A stretch of 64,000 bases of DNA from G963677185 sp963677185 (GTDB taxonomy: Bacteria; Bacillota; Syntrophomonadia; Syntrophomonadales; Syntrophomonadaceae): positions 2,728,001 to 2,792,000 of the forward strand of contig OY781889.1 in assembly GCA_963677185.1 (NCBI GenBank), in the 5' to 3' direction. Position numbers and translations under genes: made by a program. A model generated the notes under the pieces. That model searched no databases. It was not told where the DNA came from and saw only the letters and a program-made list of their open reading frames with translations. Of this stretch, positions 9,297 through 17,449 are shown piece by piece; position 1 is the stretch's first letter; every line of letters starts with the position of its first letter.

Positions 9297-9749
9297 TTAT
9301 AAATCCACTACCATGGCGCCCTGGCGGCCATCACTGCGGCTGCTGTATCCCTGACGATTCATTATGTTCTGAGTGTCTTTGCAGATTTCTACATTGCTGG
9401 GCACGAACAGGAACACATACTTGCTGATCTGGTGACTATTCCCATCCAGTGCATATAGAGCTCCGATAATGAAATCAAAAATACGCTTGGATTCTTCCGG
9501 ATTGGACTTTTCGAAGTTGACCACGACTTGCCGTCTGGCCCGCAAATGATCAACCAGGACCGAAACTTCTTCATATTTCACCGGTTCAGCTACAACCACC
9601 TTCATGGTTCCTTTCGCTCCCCCATGCAGGCTGACCACGTTGGATACTTTGCTCTTGCTTTCCGGGACTCTTCCAGGGCTGAAATCATTGCCGCCCTCCG
9701 CGGGCTCCTGCAGTCCTAACCAGGTCATGAATCCATCCATGAATGCCAT
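9297..9749 (-). CDS. sepF: cell division protein SepF
   Basis: Cytoplasmic protein that tethers and bundles FtsZ at the division ring. The frame is open from 9878, but that would run into the yggS coding end. The ATG at 9749 has AAAGGA upstream and gives MAFMDGFMTWLG, an N-terminal amphipathic membrane helix, and 150 aa, the usual SepF size. The C-terminal SepF core includes ARRQVVVNFEKSNPEESKRIFDFI. Confidence 0.93.
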   Translation of the reverse strand: MAFMDGFMTWLGLQEPAEGGNDFSPGRVPESKSKVSNVVSLHGGAKGTMKVVVAEPVKYEEVSVLVDHLRARRQVVVNFEKSNPEESKRIFDFIIGALYALDGNSHQISKYVFLFVPSNVEICKDTQNIMNRQGYSSRSDGRQGAMVVDL

Positions 9750-9771
9750 GATACCATTCCTTTCTGCTTGT

Positions 9772-10455
9772 TTATTTGCTGAAGATGGCGGTGCCAACTC
9801 TAACGAGATCGGCCCCTTCCTGAACCGCCACTTCATAATCCTGGGACATTCCCATTGAAAGATGCAACATTTGAACATTGCCGCCTGCGGTTAACGATTT
9901 AAGACTTGAAAATAAGGTATGTAGCGTTTTGAATACAGGGCGGCTGTCTTCCGGATTTTCACTGGCCGGAGCCATCGTCATTAATCCTGTTACTCTAATT
10001 TGAGGCAGCTGGTATATCGATTCCAGAAAAGCTCTGGCCTCTTCGGGTCCCAGTCCGGCTTTCTGCTTCTCTCCAGCAACGTTGATTTCCAGCAGAGCAT
10101 CGACGATCACAGATTGCCTGGCGGCTTCCCGGTTCAATGCTTCAGCCAGGCTCCACCTGTCCAGCGAATGAATCAAATATGCTCTTCCAACCACCTCTTT
10201 CACTTTGTTACTCTGCAATTGTCCGACCATATGCCAGCGAGCACCGGGGAAAAGCTCTTGCCGGGCGGCCAGATCGCGGCTGCGATTCTCGCCAAAATCC
10301 GTTATCCCGTACTGGCTTGCCTGTTTCACTTCTTCAATGCCAACCGTCTTGCTGACCGCGACCAGTTTAACGTCTCCGGGACTTCTTCCGCTTTTCACCG
10401 CGGCTGCGCTGATCCTGCGCCTGACATCCTCAATGTTTTGAAGAAGCTGCTCCAC
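9772..10455 (-). CDS. yggS: YggS-family pyridoxal phosphate homeostasis protein
   Basis: PLP-binding protein that keeps vitamin B6 and amino/keto-acid pools balanced. 227 aa, single alanine-racemase-like barrel. The PLP lysine is Lys36 in AVSKT, followed by FGENRSRD and the HMVGQLQSNK motif; the phosphate-binding end has LSMGMSQDYEVAVQEGADLVRVGTAIF. It sits upstream of sepF as ylmE does in Bacillus. Confidence 0.95.
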   Translation of the reverse strand: MEQLLQNIEDVRRRISAAAVKSGRSPGDVKLVAVSKTVGIEEVKQASQYGITDFGENRSRDLAARQELFPGARWHMVGQLQSNKVKEVVGRAYLIHSLDRWSLAEALNREAARQSVIVDALLEINVAGEKQKAGLGPEEARAFLESIYQLPQIRVTGLMTMAPASENPEDSRPVFKTLHTLFSSLKSLTAGGNVQMLHLSMGMSQDYEVAVQEGADLVRVGTAIFSK

Positions 10456-10688
10456 TTCGTAACCTCTATCCGAGAATTAACTGTTGTTTCCACGTTGCTA
10501 TTTGCTTCCAGGTCAATTATTTAGGTCAAGATCTCGTTTCGAGAGCCTCTTATAATTGGATAGTAGCATCATCACTAGCAACTTATTTTATATTATATTG
10601 ATTACATCACCATTTGGCTATACTTTTTTATAATATTTTGTGGTTTTTTCATTAGTTTGTGGGTTTGGATCCTCGGATATGCTGGCAG
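10456..10688. other. AT-rich gap between yggS and pgeF
   Basis: 233 bases without a convincing gene. The stretch 10560-10650 is very AT-rich. On the minus strand two TTGACC boxes lie close to yggS, but no good -10 follows at the right distance, so I do not name a promoter. No terminator hairpin for pgeF is evident. Confidence 0.3.
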
Positions 10689-11522
10689 CTATTTTGACAC
10701 AAGGCTTAACATAGCTCCCATCCTTCCGGTTATGCCGTGTTGCAGACGATGAGAATAGAATAATTCTGGGTAGCAGGATGTACATAGAGATGAGGAAAAG
10801 ATTTTTTCCGGCTGGAGGCCTTTTGCCACTAGATTATAGAAGTTAGTCGCTGGCAAATCCCAGTATTTGCGACCACCTCTTTCTTCTATTAACTTGCCTG
10901 CCGTCTTTGGCAGACTTAATTCTACCTGTTCTGCCAATTCTCGGCTTATTTCATAACAACAAGCTCCAATTCCCGGTCCTATAAATACTTCCAGGTCCTG
11001 AAGTGCAGACCCAAAAGTACGACACATTAATTCAACCGTTTTGCCGCCGATATTCAGGCAGGTTCCTTTCCAGCCGGCATGTGCCGTCGCCGCCACCTGG
11101 CGAACCGGATCAACGATAAACAGGGGTATGCAATCACCGTAAAAGGTCATCATGACAACTCCAGGCTGCCCGCAAACCATGGCATCACAATCCGGCAGCG
11201 ATTGTCCGGCATTCAGCGCGCCTTTCCCGTTCATTTCAGGTGTCACAACTTCAATTCCAGAACCGTGAACCTGCTGGCAGCATACGGTATTTTCGAGCTC
11301 CAGGCCAAAAACATCCAGGAAAAGGCGGCGGTTCCGTATAACGTTTACCGGGTCGTCTTCAAGGTGCAGAGCCAGGTTTAGTGACTCGTAGGGCGGCGGG
11401 CTTACCCCTCCGCTGCGGCAGGAAAATGCGTTGAGTATACCCGCTTCATTCCAGTGGGGGACCGAGAGATACTGGATGCCTTCTTTTTCCATTAGGTGAA
11501 TGCGCTTATCCATATTACACAC
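10689..11522 (-). CDS. pgeF: laccase-domain purine nucleoside phosphorylase family protein
   Basis: YfiH/YlmD/PgeF family, formerly called polyphenol oxidase; members act on purine nucleosides or correct peptidoglycan precursors. 277 aa. The three metal ligands are visible in QQVHGSGIEVV (His), TFYGDCIPLF (Cys) and ATAHAGWKGT (His), with GPGIGACCYEI after them. Translation starts at GTG 11522, overlapping the nrdR stop by one base (TAGTG), or at ATG 11513; both imply coupling to nrdR. Confidence 0.92.
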   Translation of the reverse strand: MCNMDKRIHLMEKEGIQYLSVPHWNEAGILNAFSCRSGGVSPPPYESLNLALHLEDDPVNVIRNRRLFLDVFGLELENTVCCQQVHGSGIEVVTPEMNGKGALNAGQSLPDCDAMVCGQPGVVMMTFYGDCIPLFIVDPVRQVAATAHAGWKGTCLNIGGKTVELMCRTFGSALQDLEVFIGPGIGACCYEISRELAEQVELSLPKTAGKLIEERGGRKYWDLPATNFYNLVAKGLQPEKIFSSSLCTSCYPELFYSHRLQHGITGRMGAMLSLVSK

Positions 11523-11983
11523 TATCCGGGCAGGCTGCTTTTCAACTGCTGGATGGTGCTGATAAAACTATTTAAATCCTTAAACTGCCGGTAGACAGAA
11601 GCAAAGCGAACATAAGCAACTTCATCCGTGTTGCGTAATTTTTCCATAACCATTTCTCCGATAAGCACGCTTTCCACTTCCCTTTCACCCCGGTCGCGAA
11701 GAGCGTTTTCAATATCAGCAGTCATGGATTCCATTTGTTCGAGGCTGACCGGACGCTTCTCGCAGGCTCTCATGATACCATTCAGGATCTTGCTGCGTTC
11801 AAAATGCTCCCGTTCGCCATTTTTTTTAATTACCAGGAGAGGTCGCTCCTCAATCCGCTCATAAGTAGTAAAGCGTTTGCGGCAGCTGCTGCATTCGCGG
11901 CGACGGCGTATTGAGCTCCCATCCTCGGTAGCCCTGGAATCCACCACTTTACTTTCATCGGTCTGGCAAAAAGGACAGCGCAA
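11522..11983 (-). CDS. nrdR: transcriptional repressor NrdR
   Basis: ATP/dATP-sensing repressor of ribonucleotide reductase genes. I place the start at TTG 11983, not at the in-frame ATG 12043, for three reasons. A GGAGGG site lies 7 bases before the TTG. It gives the canonical N terminus MRCPFC with zinc cysteines at 3, 6, 31 and 34. And the promoter -10 box covers the far ATG. The 153-aa product has the zinc ribbon and then the ATP-cone (VIKKNGEREHFERSKI). Confidence 0.93.
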   Translation of the reverse strand: MRCPFCQTDESKVVDSRATEDGSSIRRRRECSSCRKRFTTYERIEERPLLVIKKNGEREHFERSKILNGIMRACEKRPVSLEQMESMTADIENALRDRGEREVESVLIGEMVMEKLRNTDEVAYVRFASVYRQFKDLNSFISTIQQLKSSLPG

Positions 11984-12042
11984 ACCCGTTTCCCTCCGCA
12001 CTTCAGGCTTTACTCCCCCGCAGGGCAGCATTTCATGGCTCA

Positions 12043-12071
12043 ATTATGAACATAAATTTCGACTTATGCAA
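12043..12071 (-). promoter_or_regulatory. sigma-A-type promoter of nrdR
   Basis: On the minus strand TTGCAT (plus 12066-12071) and CATAAT (plus 12043-12048) are separated by exactly 17 bases. Transcription would begin near 12035, downstream of the ATG at 12043, which supports the TTG start of nrdR. Confidence 0.7.
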
Positions 12072-12168
12072 TGTTTTTTCGATAATTGCCTCTTTTCCTC
12101 CGGTCCCATTCATGGATTGGTGCCGTCGGCTCAATGAGGTACCCCCATTCATGGCTGATAACATGGCT

Positions 12169-12195
12169 TAATGTTTTTGTTGTTATAAACGATAT
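12169..12195 (+). promoter_or_regulatory. SigD (sigma-28)-like flagellar promoter
   Basis: TAAT, 15 bases, AACGATAT compares with the flagellar sigma consensus TAAA-N15-GCCGATAT at 9 of 12 positions with exact spacing. It is the only good promoter upstream of the flagellar rod gene at 12315. Confidence 0.6.
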
Positions 12196-12314
12196 AGAAT
12201 ATACAGGCTTGTTATGCCCTGCTATGGAAATAGAGGCCGTCCTGCGCCTTTACTGTTATAAAAGGATTTTTATCGTTCAAGCCAGCCATTATTGAACTGG
12301 AGGAGGCTATACCT

Positions 12315-13100
12315 ATGATGCGTTCGCTGTACACAGCAGCCACCGGGATGTTTGCACAACAACTCAACGTTGATACAATCGCGCACAACATGTCCAATGT
12401 CAACACAACCGGCTTTAAAAAAGAACGGGTGGAATTTCAAGACCTTATATATCAGACTATACGGCGTCCAGCTTCAACTGAAGAACTGAACGAACCCGTA
12501 GGCAAATCAGTCGGCCTGGGAGTGAATCCAGTGGCCATTGCGACTTCCTTTCAACAGGGCAGCTTCATCGATACAGAAAATCCCACCGATGTCGCCATCA
12601 ATGGTGAAGCCTTTTTCCAGATTGACATTCCCGGCCGGGATACACCGGTCTTCACCCGGGACGGTTCCTTCAAAATTGATGTGGAAGGATCGCTGGTAAC
12701 CGCCGATGGATATTATGTCTCGGGAGTGGATACCCTGGAACAAGGGGCTTACGATATTTCCATCACTGATGACGGGTTGGTGACATATAAAATGCCCGAT
12801 TCAGACGAAATCGTCGAAGCCGGACAAATCGCCCTCTGCAAATTCATTAACCCGGGCGGCCTGGCCCGTACCGGTTCTAATTATTATGAAGCCACTGCCA
12901 ACTCCGGGGATCCGGTTGAATGGGACCCCACGACCGACAAGACAGTAACTCTGGCCCAGAGCTACCTGGAAGCGTCCAATGTTAAGGTAGTTGAGGAAAT
13001 GGTCAATCTGATTACGGCGCAGAGGGCATATGAGTTTAATTCCAAGCTGATCCAGTCATCCGACGAAATGCTGCAAACTGCCACGAACTTGAGACGATAG
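12315..13100 (+). CDS. flgG: flagellar basal-body rod protein, FlgG-like
   Basis: Subunit of the flagellar (distal) rod, exported through the flagellar type III system. 261 aa. The N-terminal rod motif is SLYTAATGMFAQQLNVDTIAHNMSNVNTTGFK (residues about 4-35), the middle has the FlgEFG insert (FFQIDIP...FTRDGSF), and the C terminus has YLEASNVKVVEEMVNLITAQRAYEFNSKLIQ. GGAGGAGG precedes the ATG. FlgF/FlgG/FlhO are hard to separate; length favours FlgG-type. It is isolated from the main flagellar cluster and paired with a rod-binding gene. Confidence 0.88.
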   Translation: MMRSLYTAATGMFAQQLNVDTIAHNMSNVNTTGFKKERVEFQDLIYQTIRRPASTEELNEPVGKSVGLGVNPVAIATSFQQGSFIDTENPTDVAINGEAFFQIDIPGRDTPVFTRDGSFKIDVEGSLVTADGYYVSGVDTLEQGAYDISITDDGLVTYKMPDSDEIVEAGQIALCKFINPGGLARTGSNYYEATANSGDPVEWDPTTDKTVTLAQSYLEASNVKVVEEMVNLITAQRAYEFNSKLIQSSDEMLQTATNLRR

Positions 13101-13130
13101 TGCGACGGCAAATGTGAAAGGAGCAGGCTC

Positions 13131-13517
13131 ATGCGTTTGAATTACCTGGATTTTATGGTGCCATCAATGATTCAAGCAATAAAAGCCAGCGGGTCAGGAA
13201 GCGATTCCCTGCAGACCTCCCTGGTCAGCCCTGATAACAGCAACAGTTTCAACGCAGCCTTGAGTACCGCACTGCACGACAAAGACCGTGAGAAGCTCAA
13301 GGAATCCTGCCAGCAGATGGAAGCGGTGTTTATTGGCAAGATCATGGAAGGCATGAGGGCTACCATTCAGCACAGCGATCTGATCGAACGCGGATTCGCC
13401 GAAGAAACCTTTGAATCCATGCTCTGGGACAAATATGCCGGCAATATGAGCAAGACCGGGCAGCTGGGACTGGCCGACATCCTGTACAAACAGCTTGAAC
13501 CAGCTCTAGAAGACTAG
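13131..13517 (+). CDS. rod-binding protein (FlgJ N-terminal domain)
   Basis: 128-aa protein matching only the N-terminal rod-binding domain of FlgJ (LKESCQQMEAVFIGKIMEGMRATI, then LWDKYAGNMSKTGQLGLADILYKQL). The muramidase domain of proteobacterial FlgJ is absent, as is normal in Bacillota. It follows the flgG-like gene by 30 bases with its own GAAAGGAG site and is closed by a terminator, so the two form a small operon. Confidence 0.85.
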   Translation: MRLNYLDFMVPSMIQAIKASGSGSDSLQTSLVSPDNSNSFNAALSTALHDKDREKLKESCQQMEAVFIGKIMEGMRATIQHSDLIERGFAEETFESMLWDKYAGNMSKTGQLGLADILYKQLEPALED

Positions 13518-13542
13518 TACAATACAATGGAACCAAGCATTC

Positions 13543-13570
13543 AAAAGGCCATCGGGGCCTTTTATTTTTG
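13543..13570 (+). terminator. rho-independent terminator after rod-binding gene
   Basis: AAAAGGCC / GGCCTTTT stem (13543-13550 and 13556-13563) with a 5-base loop followed by a TTTATTTTT tail. It separates the flagellar pair from the response regulator. Confidence 0.85.
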
Positions 13571-13592
13571 ATGTGAAAAAGCAGGTGACATA

Positions 13593-14342
13593 TTGGCTGA
13601 TAATCCGAAAGCGGTACTTATTGTCGACAGCAATCCTCATGTCAACCACCATCTCAAACGCTTGCTGGAAAGCCACGGCTATGCTGTCGAACAGGCGTTT
13701 TCAGCCCGGGAAGCTAATCTGAAGCTTAATGCCCAGCTTCCGCCTTTCGACCTGGTAATCATAGATGTTCAGCTTCAGGACATGGATGGAATATCGGCAA
13801 TCCTGCGGATCAGGGATATGGTCCAATACAACCACTGCCCGATAATCATTATTACTGCCGATTCCAAATCCACTACGGTCAGCCGGGCAATTGCCGCCGG
13901 GGTTGTCGATTACATAACCAAACCCTTCGACGATGATGACGTGCTCTATAGAATCAATCGCAACGTCGGCACCGCCAGCGATAATCCCCGCGAAGAGCTG
14001 GATCTCTGCCTGCGCAAAGAAATAAACCGGGCTAAACGTTCTGATACCGTGTTCAGCCTGGTTCTGATGCAGACATTGAGTCCAGCGGTCAGCTTCCCTG
14101 ATCAGGTCAAGCGCCTGCGCACTATTTTGCGCGAGATCGATCAGATTCAGGTTTTCAGCAATTTTATCAGCGTGGTCCTGCCGTTGACCGATGAACGCGG
14201 TTCCATGGTGGTCATCAGCAGAATTGCCGCGTCCCAGAGTTCTCATAAGTGGCTGTACGGATCAGCCACCTACCCTGTCCACGGCAACACCGCTGACGGA
14301 CTGTACCACCAGGCCCTGGTCCGATTGGAAGACCACAGCTAG
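13593..14342 (+). CDS. response regulator with degenerate GGDEF-like output domain
   Basis: 249 aa starting at TTG with an AGGTGA site. Residues 5-125 are a receiver domain: phospho-acceptor Asp58 (LVIIDVQ), Thr89 and Lys110 (YITKPFDDDD). Residues about 130-249 show no HTH; helix and strand pattern (EINRAKRSDTVFSLVLMQ ... SNFISVVLPLTDERGSMVVISRI) resembles a GGDEF fold without the GGDEF signature, so diguanylate cyclase activity is unlikely. No histidine kinase is adjacent. The 3' end overlaps the convergent pheT gene by 4 bases with no terminator between. Confidence 0.75.
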   Translation: MADNPKAVLIVDSNPHVNHHLKRLLESHGYAVEQAFSAREANLKLNAQLPPFDLVIIDVQLQDMDGISAILRIRDMVQYNHCPIIIITADSKSTTVSRAIAAGVVDYITKPFDDDDVLYRINRNVGTASDNPREELDLCLRKEINRAKRSDTVFSLVLMQTLSPAVSFPDQVKRLRTILREIDQIQVFSNFISVVLPLTDERGSMVVISRIAASQSSHKWLYGSATYPVHGNTADGLYHQALVRLEDHS

Positions 14343-16396
14343 GCCCTTAATTTTGCTCCTGAGGCGCTCTCCAGGGCTGATACCAGCCGCTCTATAACGG
14401 TATTGATTTGAGCATCGGAGAGCGTATTGTCCGCGGCCTGGAAGTTGAGCTTGAAAGCGATGCTTTTCATACCGTCCGGAATCTGCACTCCTGTATAAAC
14501 ATCCGCAATGTTGACGCTGCGCAGGTATTCCCCCCCGTTATCCTGAATAATAGCCAGCATGTCGGCCGCTCTCACTAATTTGTCCACCATTACGGCTATA
14601 TCTCTGTCCACTGAGGGGTATTTGGATATTATTCGGGTCATTTTTCGCGGTTTCCATAGCTTCAACAGGCTCGCCATATCCAGCTCAAAGGCCGCTGTCC
14701 GGCCTTTGATTCCAAAACGCTCTTGAACCTGGGGATGGATTTCACCCAGCCAGCCGAGTTCCACACCTCCTGCCACAATCCTGGCGGTACGGCCCGGATG
14801 CAAATACACCTCATTAGACGCTGTAAACGCGCAGGTATCAATGCCCAGCTCGAAAAGCAGATTTTCGATGATGCCTTTTAAATAATAAAAGTCCATTTCA
14901 ACTGGATTTCTCATCCACGAATCCGGGCTTGTCCCGTTGGCCACACCGCCCAGTTTAAGGTATTCATCGGCCAGCGGCCCGTCTGAAGGAAAAAATACGT
15001 TGCCCATTTCGAAAAATGCAAGGTTTTCGTTCTGGCGCGCCTGGTTGCGGCTGACCGTATCAAGCATACCCGGCAGCAGCAAAGTGCGCATCACGCTCTG
15101 ATCTTCGGACAGGGGATTTGCGACCCTGATACTGTTGCGCCTGGGGCTGTCTGCAGGCAGCATCAGCAGATCATCCCAGCCGGGATGAATAAACGTATAA
15201 CAAACGATCTCGTACATACTGGCATCCATAATTGACTTGACCCGGTCCTGCAGCTTCTGGTACTGGTTAAGCACCCCTTGAGTGCTGGGACCTACTGGCA
15301 GGGTAGCTGGTATGTTATCATATCCGTACAGCCGCGCCACTTCTTCAATCAGGTCCTCTTCAATGGTCATATCTGGGCGATAGCTAGGTATCGTGACCTG
15401 GAACACCCCATCAGCAACAGTATGCTGCATGTGCAAAGCATCCAAAAAAGCGCCAATCTGGACTGATGTCATAGACGTGCCCAGGACGTGATTGACCCGG
15501 TCCTTTCGCAAGCTTACCTTGAGTGCTTCGCGCCGTCCCGGATAGCAGTCACACACTCCAGAAGCCACTTGTCCACCGGCATGATCCTGCATAAGAGCAG
15601 CGGCACGGTCAGCGGCAAAAACGCAGCCTTCAACATCGGTGCCCTTGCCGAAGCGCACCGATGAATCGCTTCGTAAAGCCAGTTTGCGAGAGGTCTTCCG
15701 GATACAGATACCATCAAAATGAGCCGATTCAAGCAAAACATTCACGGTATTATCGTTTATTTCTGTATTCTGACCGCCCATAATGCCGGCCAGGGCAACT
15801 GCCCGTCCGCCTTCGGTGATTAGCAGCATGTCTTCATCCAACTGGCGTTCAACATCGTCCAGCGTGATGAACTTTTCTCCGGGGTAGGCACGGCGCACGA
15901 TTATGTGCTTCTGGGGTTCCAGCAGGTCATAGTCGAAAGCATGAAGAGGCTGGTTGCATTCCAGCATTACATAGTTGGTAATGTCCACGACGTTGTTAAT
16001 CGGCCTGATGCCCGACTTAATTAGCCGCTCCTGCATCCATTCAGGAGAAGGGCCAATCTTCACGTTCTTGATCAGCCGGGCTGCGTAACGGCGGCAGAGT
16101 TCCGGCTCTTCAACCGTAACCTTGATATATTTGTCCACTTCTTCAGTGCTTTCAGAGAGTGATAGTTCCGGCATCTTCACGCTCTTTCCATTCAAAGCCC
16201 CCACTTCGCGGGCCAGATTGATATATCCCTGGCAATCACCACGATTGGGAGTGAGATCGGTTTCCATAATCCAGTCATCGCCTTCAGCTTCTGCTCCTTC
16301 GAAGGCAATGCCGGCTCTGGTCAGCTTTTCGACCAGTTCGTCACCCGGCCATTCAATATCTATATATTCGCGCAGCCAGTTAAGAGATATTCCCAT
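14339..16396 (-). CDS. pheT: phenylalanyl-tRNA synthetase beta subunit, lacking the tRNA-binding insert
   Basis: Beta chain of the alpha2beta2 enzyme. It starts normally (MGISLNWLREYIDIEW), but the sequence passes directly from the first alpha/beta element (AGIAFEGAEAEGD) to METDLTPNRGDCQGYINLARE. The roughly 110-residue EMAP/OB-fold tRNA-binding domain found near the N terminus of most bacterial PheT is missing. The B3/B4 editing domain, B5, the catalytic-like core and the C-terminal ferredoxin-fold anticodon domain are present. 685 aa compares with about 800 in most bacteria. It follows pheS by 12 bases. Confidence 0.95.
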   Translation of the reverse strand: MGISLNWLREYIDIEWPGDELVEKLTRAGIAFEGAEAEGDDWIMETDLTPNRGDCQGYINLAREVGALNGKSVKMPELSLSESTEEVDKYIKVTVEEPELCRRYAARLIKNVKIGPSPEWMQERLIKSGIRPINNVVDITNYVMLECNQPLHAFDYDLLEPQKHIIVRRAYPGEKFITLDDVERQLDEDMLLITEGGRAVALAGIMGGQNTEINDNTVNVLLESAHFDGICIRKTSRKLALRSDSSVRFGKGTDVEGCVFAADRAAALMQDHAGGQVASGVCDCYPGRREALKVSLRKDRVNHVLGTSMTSVQIGAFLDALHMQHTVADGVFQVTIPSYRPDMTIEEDLIEEVARLYGYDNIPATLPVGPSTQGVLNQYQKLQDRVKSIMDASMYEIVCYTFIHPGWDDLLMLPADSPRRNSIRVANPLSEDQSVMRTLLLPGMLDTVSRNQARQNENLAFFEMGNVFFPSDGPLADEYLKLGGVANGTSPDSWMRNPVEMDFYYLKGIIENLLFELGIDTCAFTASNEVYLHPGRTARIVAGGVELGWLGEIHPQVQERFGIKGRTAAFELDMASLLKLWKPRKMTRIISKYPSVDRDIAVMVDKLVRAADMLAIIQDNGGEYLRSVNIADVYTGVQIPDGMKSIAFKLNFQAADNTLSDAQINTVIERLVSALESASGAKLRA

Positions 16397-16408
16397 TTTG
16401 CCACCTCC

Positions 16409-17431
16409 CTAGAATTGGGCCAGAAATCTCTGGTCATTGTCGAAGAACAGGCGCAGGTCGTTGATTCCGTACTTGTGCATAGATACGCGTTCGATCCCCA
16501 TGCCAAATGCAAATCCGGTGACCTTTTCGGGGTCATAGCCCCCGTTGGTTAACACATTGGGATGAACCATGCCCGCTCCCAGGATCTCCAGCCATCCTGT
16601 ATGACTGCACACCCGGCAGCCGCTGCCTCCGCAGGCAACGCAGGATATATCCATCTCGGCGCTGGGTTCCGTGAATGGAAAATAGCTGGGACGATAGCGA
16701 ACTTCCAGATCTGATCCGAACAACTGGCGCGCAAACTGCATTAGTACCCCTTTAAGGTCGGAGAACCGGATGTTTTCTCCGATCAGCAGACCCTCCACCT
16801 GGCTGAACATTGGCGAATGAGTAGCGTCGTCATCCTTGCGATAAACCTTGCCAGGCACAATTATCTTCAGCGGAATCCCGGGAACATGCTTTTCCATCTC
16901 CCTGATCTGTACCGGCGAAGTATGAGTCCGCAATACTACGTCTTCAGTAATGTAGAACGTGTCTTGCATATCGCGGGCCGGGTGGTCTTTCGAAACATTA
17001 AGCGCCTCGAAGCAGTACCAGTCGCTTTCAATCTCCGGACCTTCAGCAACGCTAAAACCCATACCAATAAATATGGATATTATTTCGTCCAGCGTCCTGG
17101 TCAAGGGGTGCTTGCCTCCCCTTTTCCATGGATAGCCTGGCAGGCTGACATCAATGCTCTCTTCGGCCAGCCGCGCCTGCAAGACGCGCCCCTGGATTTC
17201 CAGGGTTTTAGTTTCCAGGTCCGTTTCAATAGCTGATTTGACTTCGTTGGCCAGCTTGCCGACTTCGACTTTCAGCTCGGCCGGGAGGTCCTTCAAGCCG
17301 CGCAGCAATCCGGTAAGCTCGCCTTTCCGGCCCAGCACTTCAACCCGGATCTCGTTGAGCGCACTCATGTCACCCGCCGAGGCTATCCTGTGCCCGGTGG
17401 CCGCCATTATGACCTTTAGCTTGTCTATCAT
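16409..17431 (-). CDS. pheS: phenylalanyl-tRNA synthetase alpha subunit
   Basis: Catalytic chain of PheRS, 340 aa, the normal length. An N-terminal coiled coil (LKVEVGKLANEVKSAIETDLETK) is followed by the class II core with YRKDDDATHSPMFSQVEGL, EPSAEMDIS, a cysteine-rich loop (CVACGGSGCRVC) and motif 3 in GFAFGMGIERVSM. Paired with pheT in an operon that begins upstream with infC or thrS. Confidence 0.97.
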   Translation of the reverse strand: MIDKLKVIMAATGHRIASAGDMSALNEIRVEVLGRKGELTGLLRGLKDLPAELKVEVGKLANEVKSAIETDLETKTLEIQGRVLQARLAEESIDVSLPGYPWKRGGKHPLTRTLDEIISIFIGMGFSVAEGPEIESDWYCFEALNVSKDHPARDMQDTFYITEDVVLRTHTSPVQIREMEKHVPGIPLKIIVPGKVYRKDDDATHSPMFSQVEGLLIGENIRFSDLKGVLMQFARQLFGSDLEVRYRPSYFPFTEPSAEMDISCVACGGSGCRVCSHTGWLEILGAGMVHPNVLTNGGYDPEKVTGFAFGMGIERVSMHKYGINDLRLFFDNDQRFLAQF

Positions 17432-17449
17432 GGGTATCCCTCCTTATCT

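Larger units (their letters stand above)
11984..12314. other. divergent intergenic region nrdR / flgG
   Basis: About 330 bases holding the leftward nrdR promoter (12043-12071) and the rightward SigD-like promoter (12169-12195) with a roughly 110-base untranslated leader to the flagellar gene. No further structure was recognised. Confidence 0.55.

Noticed and set aside
9750..9878. N-terminal extension of sepF
   Set aside because: It would overlap the end of yggS, and the internal ATG at 9749 has a ribosome site and gives the canonical membrane-binding helix.
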